A stretch of DNA of 64,000 nucleotides from Spirochaetaceae bacterium. Lineage in GTDB: Bacteria; Spirochaetota; Spirochaetia; CADAEX01. Shown here piece after piece: positions 1-7,349 of the stretch. The notes below the pieces were generated by a model. That model was not told the origin of the DNA, made no database searches, and saw nothing but the letters and a program-made list of their open reading frames with translations. The position numbers and the translations under genes were made by a program. Positions within the stretch are counted from its first letter, which is position 1. Each line of letters starts with the position of its first letter. Where the stretch lies: positions 36,465 through 100,464 of the forward strand of contig WQZP01000006.1 of assembly GCA_009780675.1 (NCBI GenBank), read 5' to 3'.

Positions 1-1
1 G

Positions 2-1039
2 CAAAATGCCATTGATCACAAATTCATAAAATTAAATCTGTTTATTATTCTCTCAGGCAGCCATATTGGCTTTATGGAAAATGAAGTTCTTGGCAGTAAA
101 AGCCCGTTGTTTGGGAGACGCACAGCTCAGATGAAACTGAACAGTTTTGACTATGCTGATGCAGCGGATATGCTTTCAAAATATAACAATGAAGACAAAA
201 TAAGACTCTATTCCTGCATTGGCGGTACACCTTATTATCTTTCGCGGATAGATAAACAACTAAGTTTTGAGAAAAATTTGGAGGAACTTTTTTTTGAGCC
301 TTCCGGGTACTTATACGAAGAGCCGCTAATGCTGCTCAAGCAAGAGCTGAGGGAAGGGGCAATGTACCATTCGATCATTTCTGCCATTGCTCTCGGAGCA
401 ACCAAATTGAACGATATTGCTTTAAGGACAGGCGAAGAACGTTCAAAAACAATAAAATATCTGGATACGTTAATAAGTCTTAATATTTTACACAAGGAAT
501 TTTCCTTTGGAGAAAACCCTGAAAAAAGCAGAAAAGGTATTTATCGTATCAGGGATAACTGTTACCGTTTTTGGTACCGTTATGTGTTTATGAACAAGAC
601 CGTCATTGAACAGGGTGCAGGCAAAGCTCTTTTTAAGTCGTTTTTGCCTGAACTTAACAGCTACATTGGGGGTCCGTTTGAAGAAATATGTATGCAGTAC
701 ATGGTGCGGCTGAACAACCTTTTGGCGCTACCATTTGTTTTTACCCAATTTGGCAGATGGTGGAGACCAAACGCAGAAATTGATATGGTGTTTTCCGATA
801 CAAGCCGAAAACAATTTATCTTTGCTGAATGTAAATGGCGCAATGACTTGAAAGATACAGCAGCTCTATTGAACCTTGTTGAAAACTCCAAATTATTGAA
901 TCCAACAACAGACAATGCTTTTTTTTATCTGTTTTCAAAGGCGACTTTTTCAAAATCCTGCGAATCCCTTGCGAATAAAATGGGGAATGTTAGCTTGATA
1001 AGCCTGAATGACTTTTTTTATATGCCAGGTGACAGCTAA
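2..1039 (+). CDS. AAA ATPase with DUF234 C-terminal domain (5'-truncated by window edge)
   Basis: The frame is open to the left edge, so this is the C-terminal part of a longer gene; the visible ATG at 74 is internal. The segment LSGSHIGFMENEVLG followed by SPLFGRRT is typical of the end of the archaeal-type ATPase domain (PF01637 family). A winged-helix-like stretch follows (SIISAIALGATKLNDIALRTG), then a DUF234 region with EIDMV and FAECKW, which resembles a PD-(D/E)xK nuclease core. Such proteins are often solitary and their role is unsettled; a mobile or defence-linked function is possible but not shown here. The Walker A and B motifs lie outside the window. Family assignment is fairly safe, function is not. 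Confidence 0.8.
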   Translation, partial: QNAIDHKFIKLNLFIILSGSHIGFMENEVLGSKSPLFGRRTAQMKLNSFDYADAADMLSKYNNEDKIRLYSCIGGTPYYLSRIDKQLSFEKNLEELFFEPSGYLYEEPLMLLKQELREGAMYHSIISAIALGATKLNDIALRTGEERSKTIKYLDTLISLNILHKEFSFGENPEKSRKGIYRIRDNCYRFWYRYVFMNKTVIEQGAGKALFKSFLPELNSYIGGPFEEICMQYMVRLNNLLALPFVFTQFGRWWRPNAEIDMVFSDTSRKQFIFAECKWRNDLKDTAALLNLVENSKLLNPTTDNAFFYLFSKATFSKSCESLANKMGNVSLISLNDFFYMPGDS

Positions 1040-1113
1040 TACCTGAGCAAAGCCCGCAAACTTGCGTCCTTTGTCAAGTTGGCTTTAGAATAGAACAGCT
1101 GGTCTTGTTTTGC

Positions 1114-1141
1114 TTGACAAAAGCACCATCATGAATATAAT
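1114..1141 (+). promoter_or_regulatory. sigma-70 promoter for the Met/Gln-repeat lipoprotein
   Basis: A perfect TTGACA (1114-1119) and a perfect TATAAT (1136-1141) are 16 nt apart. The expected start near 1148 gives a leader of about 30 nt with AGGAGG just before the ATG at 1179. The -35 lies in the right arm of a 9-bp inverted repeat (TTTGTCAAG 1070-1078 / CTTGACAAA 1113-1121). Confidence 0.8.
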
Positions 1142-1178
1142 AATCTGTTTAAAATGAACCTTATAGGAGGAAGTAATA

Positions 1179-2096
1179 ATGAAAATAAAAATTTTAGGAA
1201 TAGGTATAGTATTAGCCAAGCTTTTACTTTTATCTGCTTGCCTAACAACATTGCCATTCCTAACTCAAAACGCTCCTGAGCCTATAGCTTATTTCGAACT
1301 TATCGAAGTGCCTGGCTTATCAAAGGCTGAAATATTTTCTAGAAGCAAAATATATTTTAATGAAGCATTTGGAGAACAGGCAACACAGAGTAGTCAGGCG
1401 CAGGGACTACGGACAATGCAGGGGCATGAAATACGAGCAAAGCATGGACAGGAAATGCAAGAAATGCAAGCAAGGTATACGCAGGAAATGCAGGAAATGC
1501 AAGCAAGGCAGGCTACAGGCGCAGAAGTGGAGTGGTCGGAATGGCAGGCAAGGTATACGCAGGAAATGCAGGAAATGCAAACAAGACAAGCACAAGAGTT
1601 GTCGGAATGGCAGGCAATGCAGAGAGGGCATGAAGGACAGAGAGGGACAATGCAGAGAGGGACAATGCAGAGAGGGCAGACATCATCCAGCATTCAAGTC
1701 TCTGACCAAAACGCTGGCATCATAAAAGGAAAATTAGTGGTTGATAGAACATTTGGACAGGAATTAAATCGACTTAATTCAATATTTACAATTGAAATTA
1801 GTGATGGAAATTTTCGAATTACTTTCACAGAACCTACAACACAAAATATGGGTTTTGTTTCAGAACAAGCCAAAGAGAATGCTTTTCAGCTTCACTTAAT
1901 TGGTTTCAGAGCGGTTCCTACGTTTGGGCTTGTGACACCTCTAAGTGATGCCGAAGTAAGAGCGAATTGGGATAGAGAATATAATTTTTCAAGTAGCAAT
2001 CCTGGACCTGAGAGACCAGCGCGATCTGACAATAATTTTAGACAAGATTGGATAAGATTAACTAATGACTTAAGAAGATCAATTACTGCAAATTGA
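1179..2096 (+). CDS. lipoprotein with Met/Gln/Arg-rich tandem repeats
   Basis: The start is set by AGGAGG upstream of ATG 1179. Residues 1-21 form a signal peptide ending in LLSAC, a good lipobox, so the protein should be lipidated and sit on the envelope. Residues of about 90-165 are low complexity: repeats of QEMQEMQARYT and QEMQEMQARQ, then copies of QRGTM. A globular C-terminal half follows (about residues 170-305) with no family I recognise. The repeats are also nearly exact at DNA level, so copy number could vary between strains. It is a single gene with its own strong promoter. Function unknown; a surface or stalk-like role would be a guess. Confidence 0.75.
   Translation: MKIKILGIGIVLAKLLLLSACLTTLPFLTQNAPEPIAYFELIEVPGLSKAEIFSRSKIYFNEAFGEQATQSSQAQGLRTMQGHEIRAKHGQEMQEMQARYTQEMQEMQARQATGAEVEWSEWQARYTQEMQEMQTRQAQELSEWQAMQRGHEGQRGTMQRGTMQRGQTSSSIQVSDQNAGIIKGKLVVDRTFGQELNRLNSIFTIEISDGNFRITFTEPTTQNMGFVSEQAKENAFQLHLIGFRAVPTFGLVTPLSDAEVRANWDREYNFSSSNPGPERPARSDNNFRQDWIRLTNDLRRSITAN
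1449..1690 (+). repeat. in-gene tandem repeats (GAAATGCA and GAGGGACAATGCA families)
   Basis: Two nested repeat families lie inside the lipoprotein gene. GCAGGAAATGCAGGAAATGCA recurs in blocks separated by GCAAGGTATAC (about 1449-1590), and a 15-nt unit with AGAGGGACAATGC is repeated at about 1621-1680. The period is a multiple of three, so copy changes would keep the frame. Confidence 0.8.
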
Positions 2097-2385
2097 TTCA
2101 TTTATATATTTAAATTTGGATTGCTAGGGAAGAGAGTCGTCTTGTTCTCTGCATCCTTGGTGAGTATGGCTAAGGAGCATGACCGAAAGACGAGTCGCGA
2201 ACGATTCCGCAGCGCAGGGCGCGAGGACTTAGTGAGCGATTCAGATGTAGGTCGTGCCTTATTATAACATTGATCCTTTTATTTGAATATTTTTTGCTGA
2301 ACATAGAAAAGGACTGATATATTTTAAAACACACTTTGCCTCTCTTGTTCTTGACAATACTATTTTTAAGTAGTATGCTGCAATT
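2097..2385. other. intergenic region with a GC-rich island
   Basis: Between the lipoprotein stop and the HicA remnant, about 2118-2262 is much richer in G+C than its surroundings and contains several short self-complementary pieces (for example TCGTCTT near 2137 and AAGACGA near 2187). A 33-codon frame from ATG 2166 to TAA 2267 crosses it but has only a weak ribosome site and no recognised family. It could be a structured RNA or a dispersed repeat. The remainder is AT-rich and holds the promoter at 2351-2379. Confidence 0.4.
2351..2379 (+). promoter_or_regulatory. promoter for the hicA remnant / hicB
   Basis: TTGACA (2351-2356), a 17-nt spacer, then TATGCT (2374-2379). The predicted start falls at about 2386, on the A of the short frame's ATG, so that frame would be leaderless. 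The same TTGACA-17-TATGCT arrangement occurs before the PadR gene at 58414. Confidence 0.6.
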
Positions 2386-2496
2386 ATGCCAAATATCGTG
2401 AAAAAGGGTAAATCTTCTGTTTCTATTCCTGTCCATAACAAAGATTTGAAAAAAGGCACTGAGCAAAAACTATTAAAGCTTGGAGGTTTTAAATGA
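2386..2496 (+). pseudogene. hicA: remnant of a HicA-type mRNA interferase (C-terminal half only)
   Basis: A 36-codon frame carries KKGKSSVSIPVHNKDLKKGT followed by LLKLGGFK, matching the second half of HicA (YcfA family) toxins: the basic beta strand, PxH turn and final helix. The first half, with the catalytic GSxH histidine, is absent, and an in-frame TAG lies at 2371. It overlaps the next gene by ATGA (stop 2494-2496, start 2493), the usual HicA-HicB coupling. I read it as a decayed toxin whose 3' end is kept because it couples translation of the antitoxin. A genuine mini-protein cannot be excluded. Confidence 0.6.
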
Positions 2497-2912
2497 TCGC
2501 ATATCCAGCAAAATTTGAAAAGGCTGCAGAAGGTGGTTATACTGTTGAATTTATTGATATACCCTCCTGCGTTACAGAGGGCGATACTCTGGAAGAAGCA
2601 AAAGCAATGGCAAAAGAAGCTATTTCTGCCATGTTGTACAGTCTTGATTCAAGAAAAATGGCTATTCCTGAGCCTTCTACCAAAAAAGGAAGAGGAATAT
2701 ATTGCATTGAACCAGAATTGAAGGTAGCTTTTGCTATTACCCTTAAAAAAGAGCGTGAACGTATGAGGTTGTCTCAAAAAGATGTTGCAGAGCGCATGAG
2801 TGTTAATTGGAGTTATTACCAGCGTATAGAAAATCCCCGAAGGACAAATCCAACGCTTAAAACCATTGATAAGCTACAAAAAATTTTTAACCGCCAATTT
2901 ATCTCGCTATAG
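2493..2912 (+). CDS. hicB: HicB-family antitoxin with XRE-type helix-turn-helix
   Basis: Residues 1-60 form a partial RNase-H-like HicB fold (YPAKFEKAAEGGYTVEFIDI, then EGDTLEEAKAMAKEA). Residues of about 85-135 form a helix-turn-helix (RLSQKDVAERMSVNWSYYQRIE, where each letter run stays typical of XRE domains). The protein would neutralise a HicA RNase and repress its own promoter. The start ATG overlaps the stop of the HicA remnant, which fixes it. The antitoxin is intact although its toxin looks dead, so it may act in trans on another HicA or simply as a regulator. A hairpin at 2941-2968 separates it from the convergent HAD gene. Confidence 0.85.
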   Translation: MIAYPAKFEKAAEGGYTVEFIDIPSCVTEGDTLEEAKAMAKEAISAMLYSLDSRKMAIPEPSTKKGRGIYCIEPELKVAFAITLKKERERMRLSQKDVAERMSVNWSYYQRIENPRRTNPTLKTIDKLQKIFNRQFISL

Positions 2913-2976
2913 TGATATCTCAAAACGCCTTTTAGGCTTTTCCGTAGCTCTTTTACAAAGCTAACGGAGATACTGA

Positions 2977-3774
2977 TTACTGCATTGATTCTTTCTTTAG
3001 GATATCTTCTGCCAAAGACGAATGTAATATTCTTAGATTGAGCTTTTCGTTTTCTATCTCTTCAATAGTTTCGGGAAATAAATACCCCCATGATGCAAGA
3101 TAAAGGCGCATCTCTTTTAAAAAATCATTTGCTGCAAAGGCAAGTAGAGTATCTTTATAATCATCTATAAAAACACCATTTTTAGGTGATACTTTTGTTT
3201 CTTTAAGGATATTTTCAATTATTTCAATTTTATTTTTACCAGATTCAAGCCCATATATATTTTCAGGATTAAAATCAATTTCAAAAAAATATAAAAGTTT
3301 TTCAATAAATTTTTTCTGTTTGGTAGATACGATATATACTTCTTTATAATAATTTTTGCCAATTTTTATAAGCGATTTGCTGAATGGGTATATTTTATGC
3401 CAGGCAAGCCAGGTTTTAGGATTAACTTCCATCCAGTCGCTTCTTATTTTAGAAAATAGATTTATAAGCGCTTTTGTGTTTAGTGAAATAGAAGTGAAAA
3501 CCTGTTCCATCATAAAATGAAACTCTTTTTTAATAAAAGTTTCAGTATAGTTTTCATCGATCAGTTTCATTAAAGCTATAGATTGATAGCCTGTTTCTAT
3601 TAAGGGTCTAAGCTTTTTAAATTTTTCAAGATGTGTTCTGGGAATATCTGTTCCTCGCCAGTCTTCCCATATTATACCTCCGGCAAGCCATGCGCATCTG
3701 CCGGTCTCGTTTGCGCTGTCGCAGAGGACTCCATCAAAATCAATAAAAAGAACTTTTTTTTTCTGGTTTTTCAT
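2977..3774 (-). CDS. HAD-superfamily hydrolase
   Basis: The N-terminus has the HAD motif I signature DFDGVLCDS (nucleophile and acid aspartates near residues 12-14). A central YIVSTKQKK segment supplies the motif II serine/threonine, and GVFIDDYKDTLLAFAAN near residue 195 supplies the motif IV acidic pair. At 265 aa with a helical cap insert it fits phosphatase or nucleotidase members. The substrate cannot be told from sequence. The start ATG lacks a clear Shine-Dalgarno sequence. It is a single gene, convergent with hicB and divergent from the DUF362 gene. Confidence 0.75.
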   Translation of the reverse strand: MKNQKKKVLFIDFDGVLCDSANETGRCAWLAGGIIWEDWRGTDIPRTHLEKFKKLRPLIETGYQSIALMKLIDENYTETFIKKEFHFMMEQVFTSISLNTKALINLFSKIRSDWMEVNPKTWLAWHKIYPFSKSLIKIGKNYYKEVYIVSTKQKKFIEKLLYFFEIDFNPENIYGLESGKNKIEIIENILKETKVSPKNGVFIDDYKDTLLAFAANDFLKEMRLYLASWGYLFPETIEEIENEKLNLRILHSSLAEDILKKESMQ

Positions 3775-3938
3775 AATAAAACTAATAAGCAGCTAAAAAA
3801 CTTAAGCTTATAATCTCCTAATTATTTTGTTGGCTTCTAACCATATCATAATACTCAGTTTTATTTAAATATTTTTTTATTAGATAAATAAATGTGTTAT
3901 CATCATATAATAGCAATAACAAATATACGAGGTATTAT

Positions 3939-5057
3939 ATGAGCAAAAAAAGTTCAGATGTTTATTTTATAGATATGGTTACAAAATCTGGCAATAATTT
4001 ATTTGATAAAATCAAAAAACTTATTGCGTCTGCTGGTTTTGATAAGCTTGATCTTGAAAAAAAGTTTACTGCTTTAAAAATGCATTTTGGCGAACCTGGA
4101 AATTTTGCTCATATAAGACCTGTTTTTGTTTCTATTATTTCGGAACTTGTGAAGAAAAAAGGGGGGATTCCGTTTCTTACTGATACAAATACCATGTACA
4201 CCGGAGGCCGGACAAATGCAGTGGATCATCTTGAATCTGCTGAAAAACATGGCTTTTTAAGCGCTGTTACAGGGTGCCCTGTAATAATTGCAGATGGTTT
4301 GCGGGGGACAGAGTATAAAAATGTGGAAATAAATCTTAAATATTGCAAATATGCCAAAATAGGGTCTGCTATTGCTGATTCAGATGTAATTATTACTGTG
4401 AACCATTTTAAAGGGCATGATATGACAGGTTTTGGCGGCGCGCTTAAAAATATAGGGATGGGAGGCGGATCAAGAGCAGGCAAGGCTGATATGCATTCAG
4501 ATTCAAAGCCTATTATCGATAAGAAAAAATGTATTTCGTGCGGAATATGTATAGAAGCGTGTGCAGTAAAAGCAATAGGATCAGGCGCTGATTCCAAAGC
4601 AAGTATAGATGAGGATATATGCGCAGGCTGCGGGCAATGTATTGCTGTTTGTAATAATAAAGCTGTACGTATCAATAGAAATAAAGATGTGAATATAGTT
4701 ATAAATAAAATAGCAGAATACAGCTATGCTGCGTTAAAAGATAAAAAGCATTTTCACATAACTTTTATAATGGATGTTTCTCCAAATTGTGACTGCTGGT
4801 CTCATAATGATGCTCCAATAGTGCCAAATATAGGTGTTCTTGCCTCTTTTGACCCTGTTGCGATTGATCAGGCAGCAGTTGATCTTGTTAACAATGCTCC
4901 TGTAATAGTGGGCAGTCAGCTTGATAGAGAAGGGTATAAAGCAGGCAATGATAAATTTTTAACCCTTTACCCCAAAAGTGACTGGAAAGGGGGAATTGAA
5001 TATGCAGCCTCACTTGGACTTGGAAATAGTAAATATAAGCTAATTAAAATCGAGTAG
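3939..5057 (+). CDS. DUF362 family protein with two [4Fe-4S] ferredoxin motifs
   Basis: I take ATG 3939 as start because ACGAGGT precedes it; an upstream in-frame ATG at 3894 lacks a site. DUF362 halves flank an inserted bacterial ferredoxin module at about residues 190-245: CISCGICIEACAVKAIG and CAGCGQCIAVCNNKAV, both CxxCxxCxxxC. Conserved DUF362 pieces include the GRTNAVDH and NHFKGHDMTGFGGALKN segments. Family members are soluble iron-sulphur proteins presumed to act in electron transfer in anaerobes; the partner is unknown. A second, differently arranged DUF362 gene lies at 21494. It is followed by an 18-bp hairpin. Confidence 0.85.
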   Translation: MSKKSSDVYFIDMVTKSGNNLFDKIKKLIASAGFDKLDLEKKFTALKMHFGEPGNFAHIRPVFVSIISELVKKKGGIPFLTDTNTMYTGGRTNAVDHLESAEKHGFLSAVTGCPVIIADGLRGTEYKNVEINLKYCKYAKIGSAIADSDVIITVNHFKGHDMTGFGGALKNIGMGGGSRAGKADMHSDSKPIIDKKKCISCGICIEACAVKAIGSGADSKASIDEDICAGCGQCIAVCNNKAVRINRNKDVNIVINKIAEYSYAALKDKKHFHITFIMDVSPNCDCWSHNDAPIVPNIGVLASFDPVAIDQAAVDLVNNAPVIVGSQLDREGYKAGNDKFLTLYPKSDWKGGIEYAASLGLGNSKYKLIKIE

Positions 5058-5098
5058 AAAAAACTATCTTTCTATCTAAATTTAACCGAAACTATAAG

Positions 5099-5138
5099 TA
5101 CTTGTTGTCAGAATAGATTGCTATTTTGACAATAAGTA
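5099..5138 (+). terminator. long imperfect hairpin after the DUF362 gene
   Basis: Arms TACTTGTTGTCAGAATAG (5099-5116) and CTATTTTGACAATAAGTA (5121-5138) pair over 18 bp with two G-U wobbles and a 4-nt loop. There is no U tract. The right arm contains the -35 box of the next promoter, so the element may serve both genes or act as an operator. Confidence 0.5.
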
Positions 5139-5154
5139 TACATTTAACTATAAT
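5126..5154 (+). promoter_or_regulatory. consensus sigma-70 promoter for the lipoprotein/LysM pair
   Basis: TTGACA (5126-5131), a 17-nt spacer, then TATAAT (5149-5154): both boxes are perfect. The expected start near 5161 leaves a leader of about 80 nt before ATG 5243. Confidence 0.85.
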
Positions 5155-5242
5155 TATTTGTTATAGCCATAATTATAGATATAAATTAATTTATTTTGTA
5201 CTTTTTTGGGTACAATAAACTATGTACGGAGGTTAATTTAGG

Positions 5243-5671
5243 ATGAAAAAGATATTAATTGTTTTTCCTTTTATTCTTATTTTTCTTTTTTCATGTAGAT
5301 CTGCGCCTGCCCCAGCAGAGCCCGTTCCAGATGTGAGAGCAGTTCCAGCAGTAGGCGTTGATGAGGCGAGAAACAGAGCTGTTAATGCTATGGAAAGAGC
5401 AAGGTCAATAAGAGCAGATGTAGCTGTCAGAGATGATTTTAATAGTGCTCTTGCTTTATTTAATGAAGCAGAAGGAGAGCCCCGAACTGCAGGCAATTTA
5501 CAAAATCTAGTAAACAAGTACTTTGACGCAGAGAGATTATTTCTTGCTGCACATGAAAATACAAGAGTTATGAGAGAAGAAGCTCAAAGACAGCTTAATA
5601 GAGCCAGGGAAGATATTAGACAAGTTGAAACTGCAGCAGAAGCTTTTGACAGAGAACAGGCTGGGGAATAA
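5243..5671 (+). CDS. small helical lipoprotein
   Basis: The signal peptide ends in FLFSC, a spirochaete-type lipobox, so the mature protein begins with Cys near residue 18. The rest is Ala/Glu/Arg-rich and predicted helical, with regular heptad-like stretches (VDEARNRAVNAMERARSIRA and REEAQRQLNRAREDIRQVE). It resembles helical-hairpin envelope lipoproteins common in Treponema, but I assign no named family. CGGAGG precedes the ATG. It is 14 nt upstream of the LysM gene and surely co-transcribed, so the two probably act together at the cell wall or outer membrane. Confidence 0.75.
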   Translation: MKKILIVFPFILIFLFSCRSAPAPAEPVPDVRAVPAVGVDEARNRAVNAMERARSIRADVAVRDDFNSALALFNEAEGEPRTAGNLQNLVNKYFDAERLFLAAHENTRVMREEAQRQLNRAREDIRQVETAAEAFDREQAGE

Positions 5672-5685
5672 GGAGTACGCATATT

Positions 5686-6405
5686 ATGAAAAAAATAATT
5701 ATATTTTCAGTTTTTATACTTTTTGTTGCATCTGGTGTTTTTGCTCAGGCAGCATTACATCAAAACCAGTATTTTCAGCGTTCTGTTGAATTTGAAAGAC
5801 TTTCACAACAGGCTTTTGATAGAGGTGAATATGGCTTAGCTACTGAACATGCAATAAAATCTCAGGAATATGCAGCACTTTCCAGACAATTTATAGCAGA
5901 ACAGGTTCTGGCATTCAGGGCAAGAACAACGCTTAATGCTGCCAGAGAGAGGATGCAAGTTGCTGACAGATTAAATATCCAAAATAGAGATCGCGAATTA
6001 TATGCAGAAGCATCACGCCATTTTAGAGATGCAAACACTAAGTTCAATGCAAGAGATTTTGAGAGCAGTATTGTAGATTCTCAAAGAGTTTTAGCGCTTC
6101 TTCAAGATATAGCTCCTGCTCCTAGAGAAACGCCTGCTACTGCTGTAACTCCTCCTCCAACAACTACTGCTACTGGAGTAACTCTTGCTGCTTATTACGA
6201 AGTAAAACTTAATGTACAAAGAAGAGATTCTCTCTGGAGAATTGCAGGGTTTGATTTTGTTTATGGGGATCCATTTAAGTGGCCGCACCTTTTTGAAGCA
6301 AATAGGCATACATTTCCGCAACCAGATAACCCAAATCTTATACTCCCAGGTATGATTCTTAGGATTCCTTCACTACAGGGTGAGGTAAGAAGCGGAACAA
6401 GATAA
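5686..6405 (+). CDS. secreted LysM-domain protein
   Basis: A signal peptide (residues 1-20, cleavage near VFA-QA) leads to a helical region rich in Ala, Arg and Glu (about residues 25-150) similar to that of the preceding lipoprotein. A Thr/Pro linker follows (about 150-172), then a C-terminal LysM-like domain starting at YYEVKLNVQRRDSLWRIAG and ending in PNLILPGMILRIP. LysM domains bind the glycan of peptidoglycan, so the protein likely sits in the periplasm on the wall. GGAGTACGC precedes the ATG. The gene ends just before a strong bidirectional terminator. Confidence 0.8.
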   Translation: MKKIIIFSVFILFVASGVFAQAALHQNQYFQRSVEFERLSQQAFDRGEYGLATEHAIKSQEYAALSRQFIAEQVLAFRARTTLNAARERMQVADRLNIQNRDRELYAEASRHFRDANTKFNARDFESSIVDSQRVLALLQDIAPAPRETPATAVTPPPTTTATGVTLAAYYEVKLNVQRRDSLWRIAGFDFVYGDPFKWPHLFEANRHTFPQPDNPNLILPGMILRIPSLQGEVRSGTR

Positions 6406-6435
6406 TAGAAATTACAGTTTTGTGTTTGTAATTTG

Positions 6436-6495
6436 AAAAAAAAGGCTGTCCAGTGGTCCTGATCTTTCAGATCAGGGTTAGGACAGCCTTTTTTA
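6436..6495. terminator. bidirectional terminator between convergent genes
   Basis: AAAAAAAAGGCTGTCC pairs with GGACAGCCTTTTTT across a loop that itself holds CTGATC-tttca-GATCAG (6459-6475). A and T tracts flank the stem, so it can stop transcription from both sides. Confidence 0.9.
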
Positions 6496-6500
6496 TGGAT

Positions 6501-6938
6501 TTACCTGCTTACTCTTCCGGGTCTCTCGTTGCCTGGTCTAGGGTTGCCCAAAACCAAAAATTTTCTTTCATCATATTGAAGTTCAAAAACTCTAACTATT
6601 CTCTCGTTTCTTTCGCCTCTTCTTGGAGCAGGAACCTCAATCCCTTTTACGCTAACTTGTGAGCCGGTATTTAGCTTTAAGGCTTGAATTGCAGATAAAG
6701 GGAGTATTACTCTTACGTCTTCCCCTCCAGATCTTATTACATGGAAATTACTATTTCTAACTGTAATTATCCCTGAGATCTCTCTGATTTCCAAAAGAGA
6801 ATGTCTGGGAGTTTTCGTCATTTGATGTCTTTCTCCTTTAGATTTTCTGTTTGACCTCTCTGAGTCTTTTCCATGCGCAAAAGCAAAACCAGCGCCTATC
6901 AATGTAATTAAAACTATCAATCCAATAATTTTTTTCAT
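6501..6938 (-). CDS. small exported protein, possible OB-fold
   Basis: The signal peptide (MKKIIGLIVLITLIGAGFAFA, cleavage before HGK) is followed by a basic, polar segment. Then comes a beta-rich region, REISGIITVRNSNFHVI and VRVILPLSAIQALKL, and SQVSVKGIEVPAP, which looks like an OB-fold of the periplasmic YdeI/BOF type. The C-terminus is rich in Arg, Gly and Pro. Function unknown; small periplasmic binding or stress proteins of this kind are common. AGGAG lies upstream of the ATG. The gene converges on the LysM gene across the terminator. Confidence 0.6.
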   Translation of the reverse strand: MKKIIGLIVLITLIGAGFAFAHGKDSERSNRKSKGERHQMTKTPRHSLLEIREISGIITVRNSNFHVIRSGGEDVRVILPLSAIQALKLNTGSQVSVKGIEVPAPRRGERNERIVRVFELQYDERKFLVLGNPRPGNERPGRVSR

Positions 6939-7031
6939 TTTTTATCTCCTGTTCTTTGTTATATATACTAAAACACTGCTATTATGGAGATAATGTGAAG
7001 ATAATTTATGGTTTCTATAAAATTTAATAAT

Positions 7032-7059
7032 TTGAAAATATTTATTTTGTATATATAAT
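7032..7059 (+). promoter_or_regulatory. promoter for the YdbC-PilZ operon
   Basis: TTGAAA (7032-7037), a 16-nt spacer and a perfect TATAAT (7054-7059). The start near 7066 gives a short leader with AAGGAG before ATG 7099. Confidence 0.75.
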
Positions 7060-7098
7060 CATAAAGGATTATATATTAATTTTAAGGAGTTTTTGGCA

Positions 7099-7320
7099 AT
7101 GAGTGATTTTAGTTATGAAATAAAAGAGAAAGTCGCAGTATTATCTGAAAACAAAAGTGGATGGACAAAAGAGCTTAATATTATTAGCTGGAATGGGAGG
7201 ACGCCTAAATATGATCTAAGGGATTGGTCTCCAGGCGGAGAAAAAATGGGGAAGGGAATAACTTTGCAAAAAGAAGAGCTAATAAAATTAAAAGAGATAT
7301 TAAATAATATGGAATTATAG
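7099..7320 (+). CDS. PC4/YdbC-like single-strand nucleic-acid binding protein
   Basis: This 73-residue protein matches the bacterial YdbC subgroup of the PC4 transcription-coactivator fold: ENKSGWTKELNIISWNGR, then KYDLRDWSPGGEKMGKGITL, ending in a helix (KEELIKLKEILN). Known family members bind single-stranded DNA or RNA as dimers. I choose ATG 7099 with AAGGAG nine nt upstream; a TTG two codons earlier is possible. It is 29 nt upstream of the PilZ gene and shares its promoter. Confidence 0.8.
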   Translation: MSDFSYEIKEKVAVLSENKSGWTKELNIISWNGRTPKYDLRDWSPGGEKMGKGITLQKEELIKLKEILNNMEL

Positions 7321-7349
7321 TAAAATAGGTCAAATATGGAAGGATATAT

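Noticed and set aside
1394..1693. Cys-rich open frame on the minus strand opposite the lipoprotein repeats
   Set aside because: It is produced by the repeats read in reverse (CISCISC); no ribosome site, no homology pattern and complete overlap with a well-supported gene.
1360..1725. Second plus-strand frame with CRKCKQ repeats
   Set aside because: Shifted reading of the same repeats with no start signals.
2166..2267. 33-residue protein gene in the GC-rich island
   Set aside because: Only a weak GGTGAG site and no recognised family; listed under the intergenic entry instead of as a CDS.
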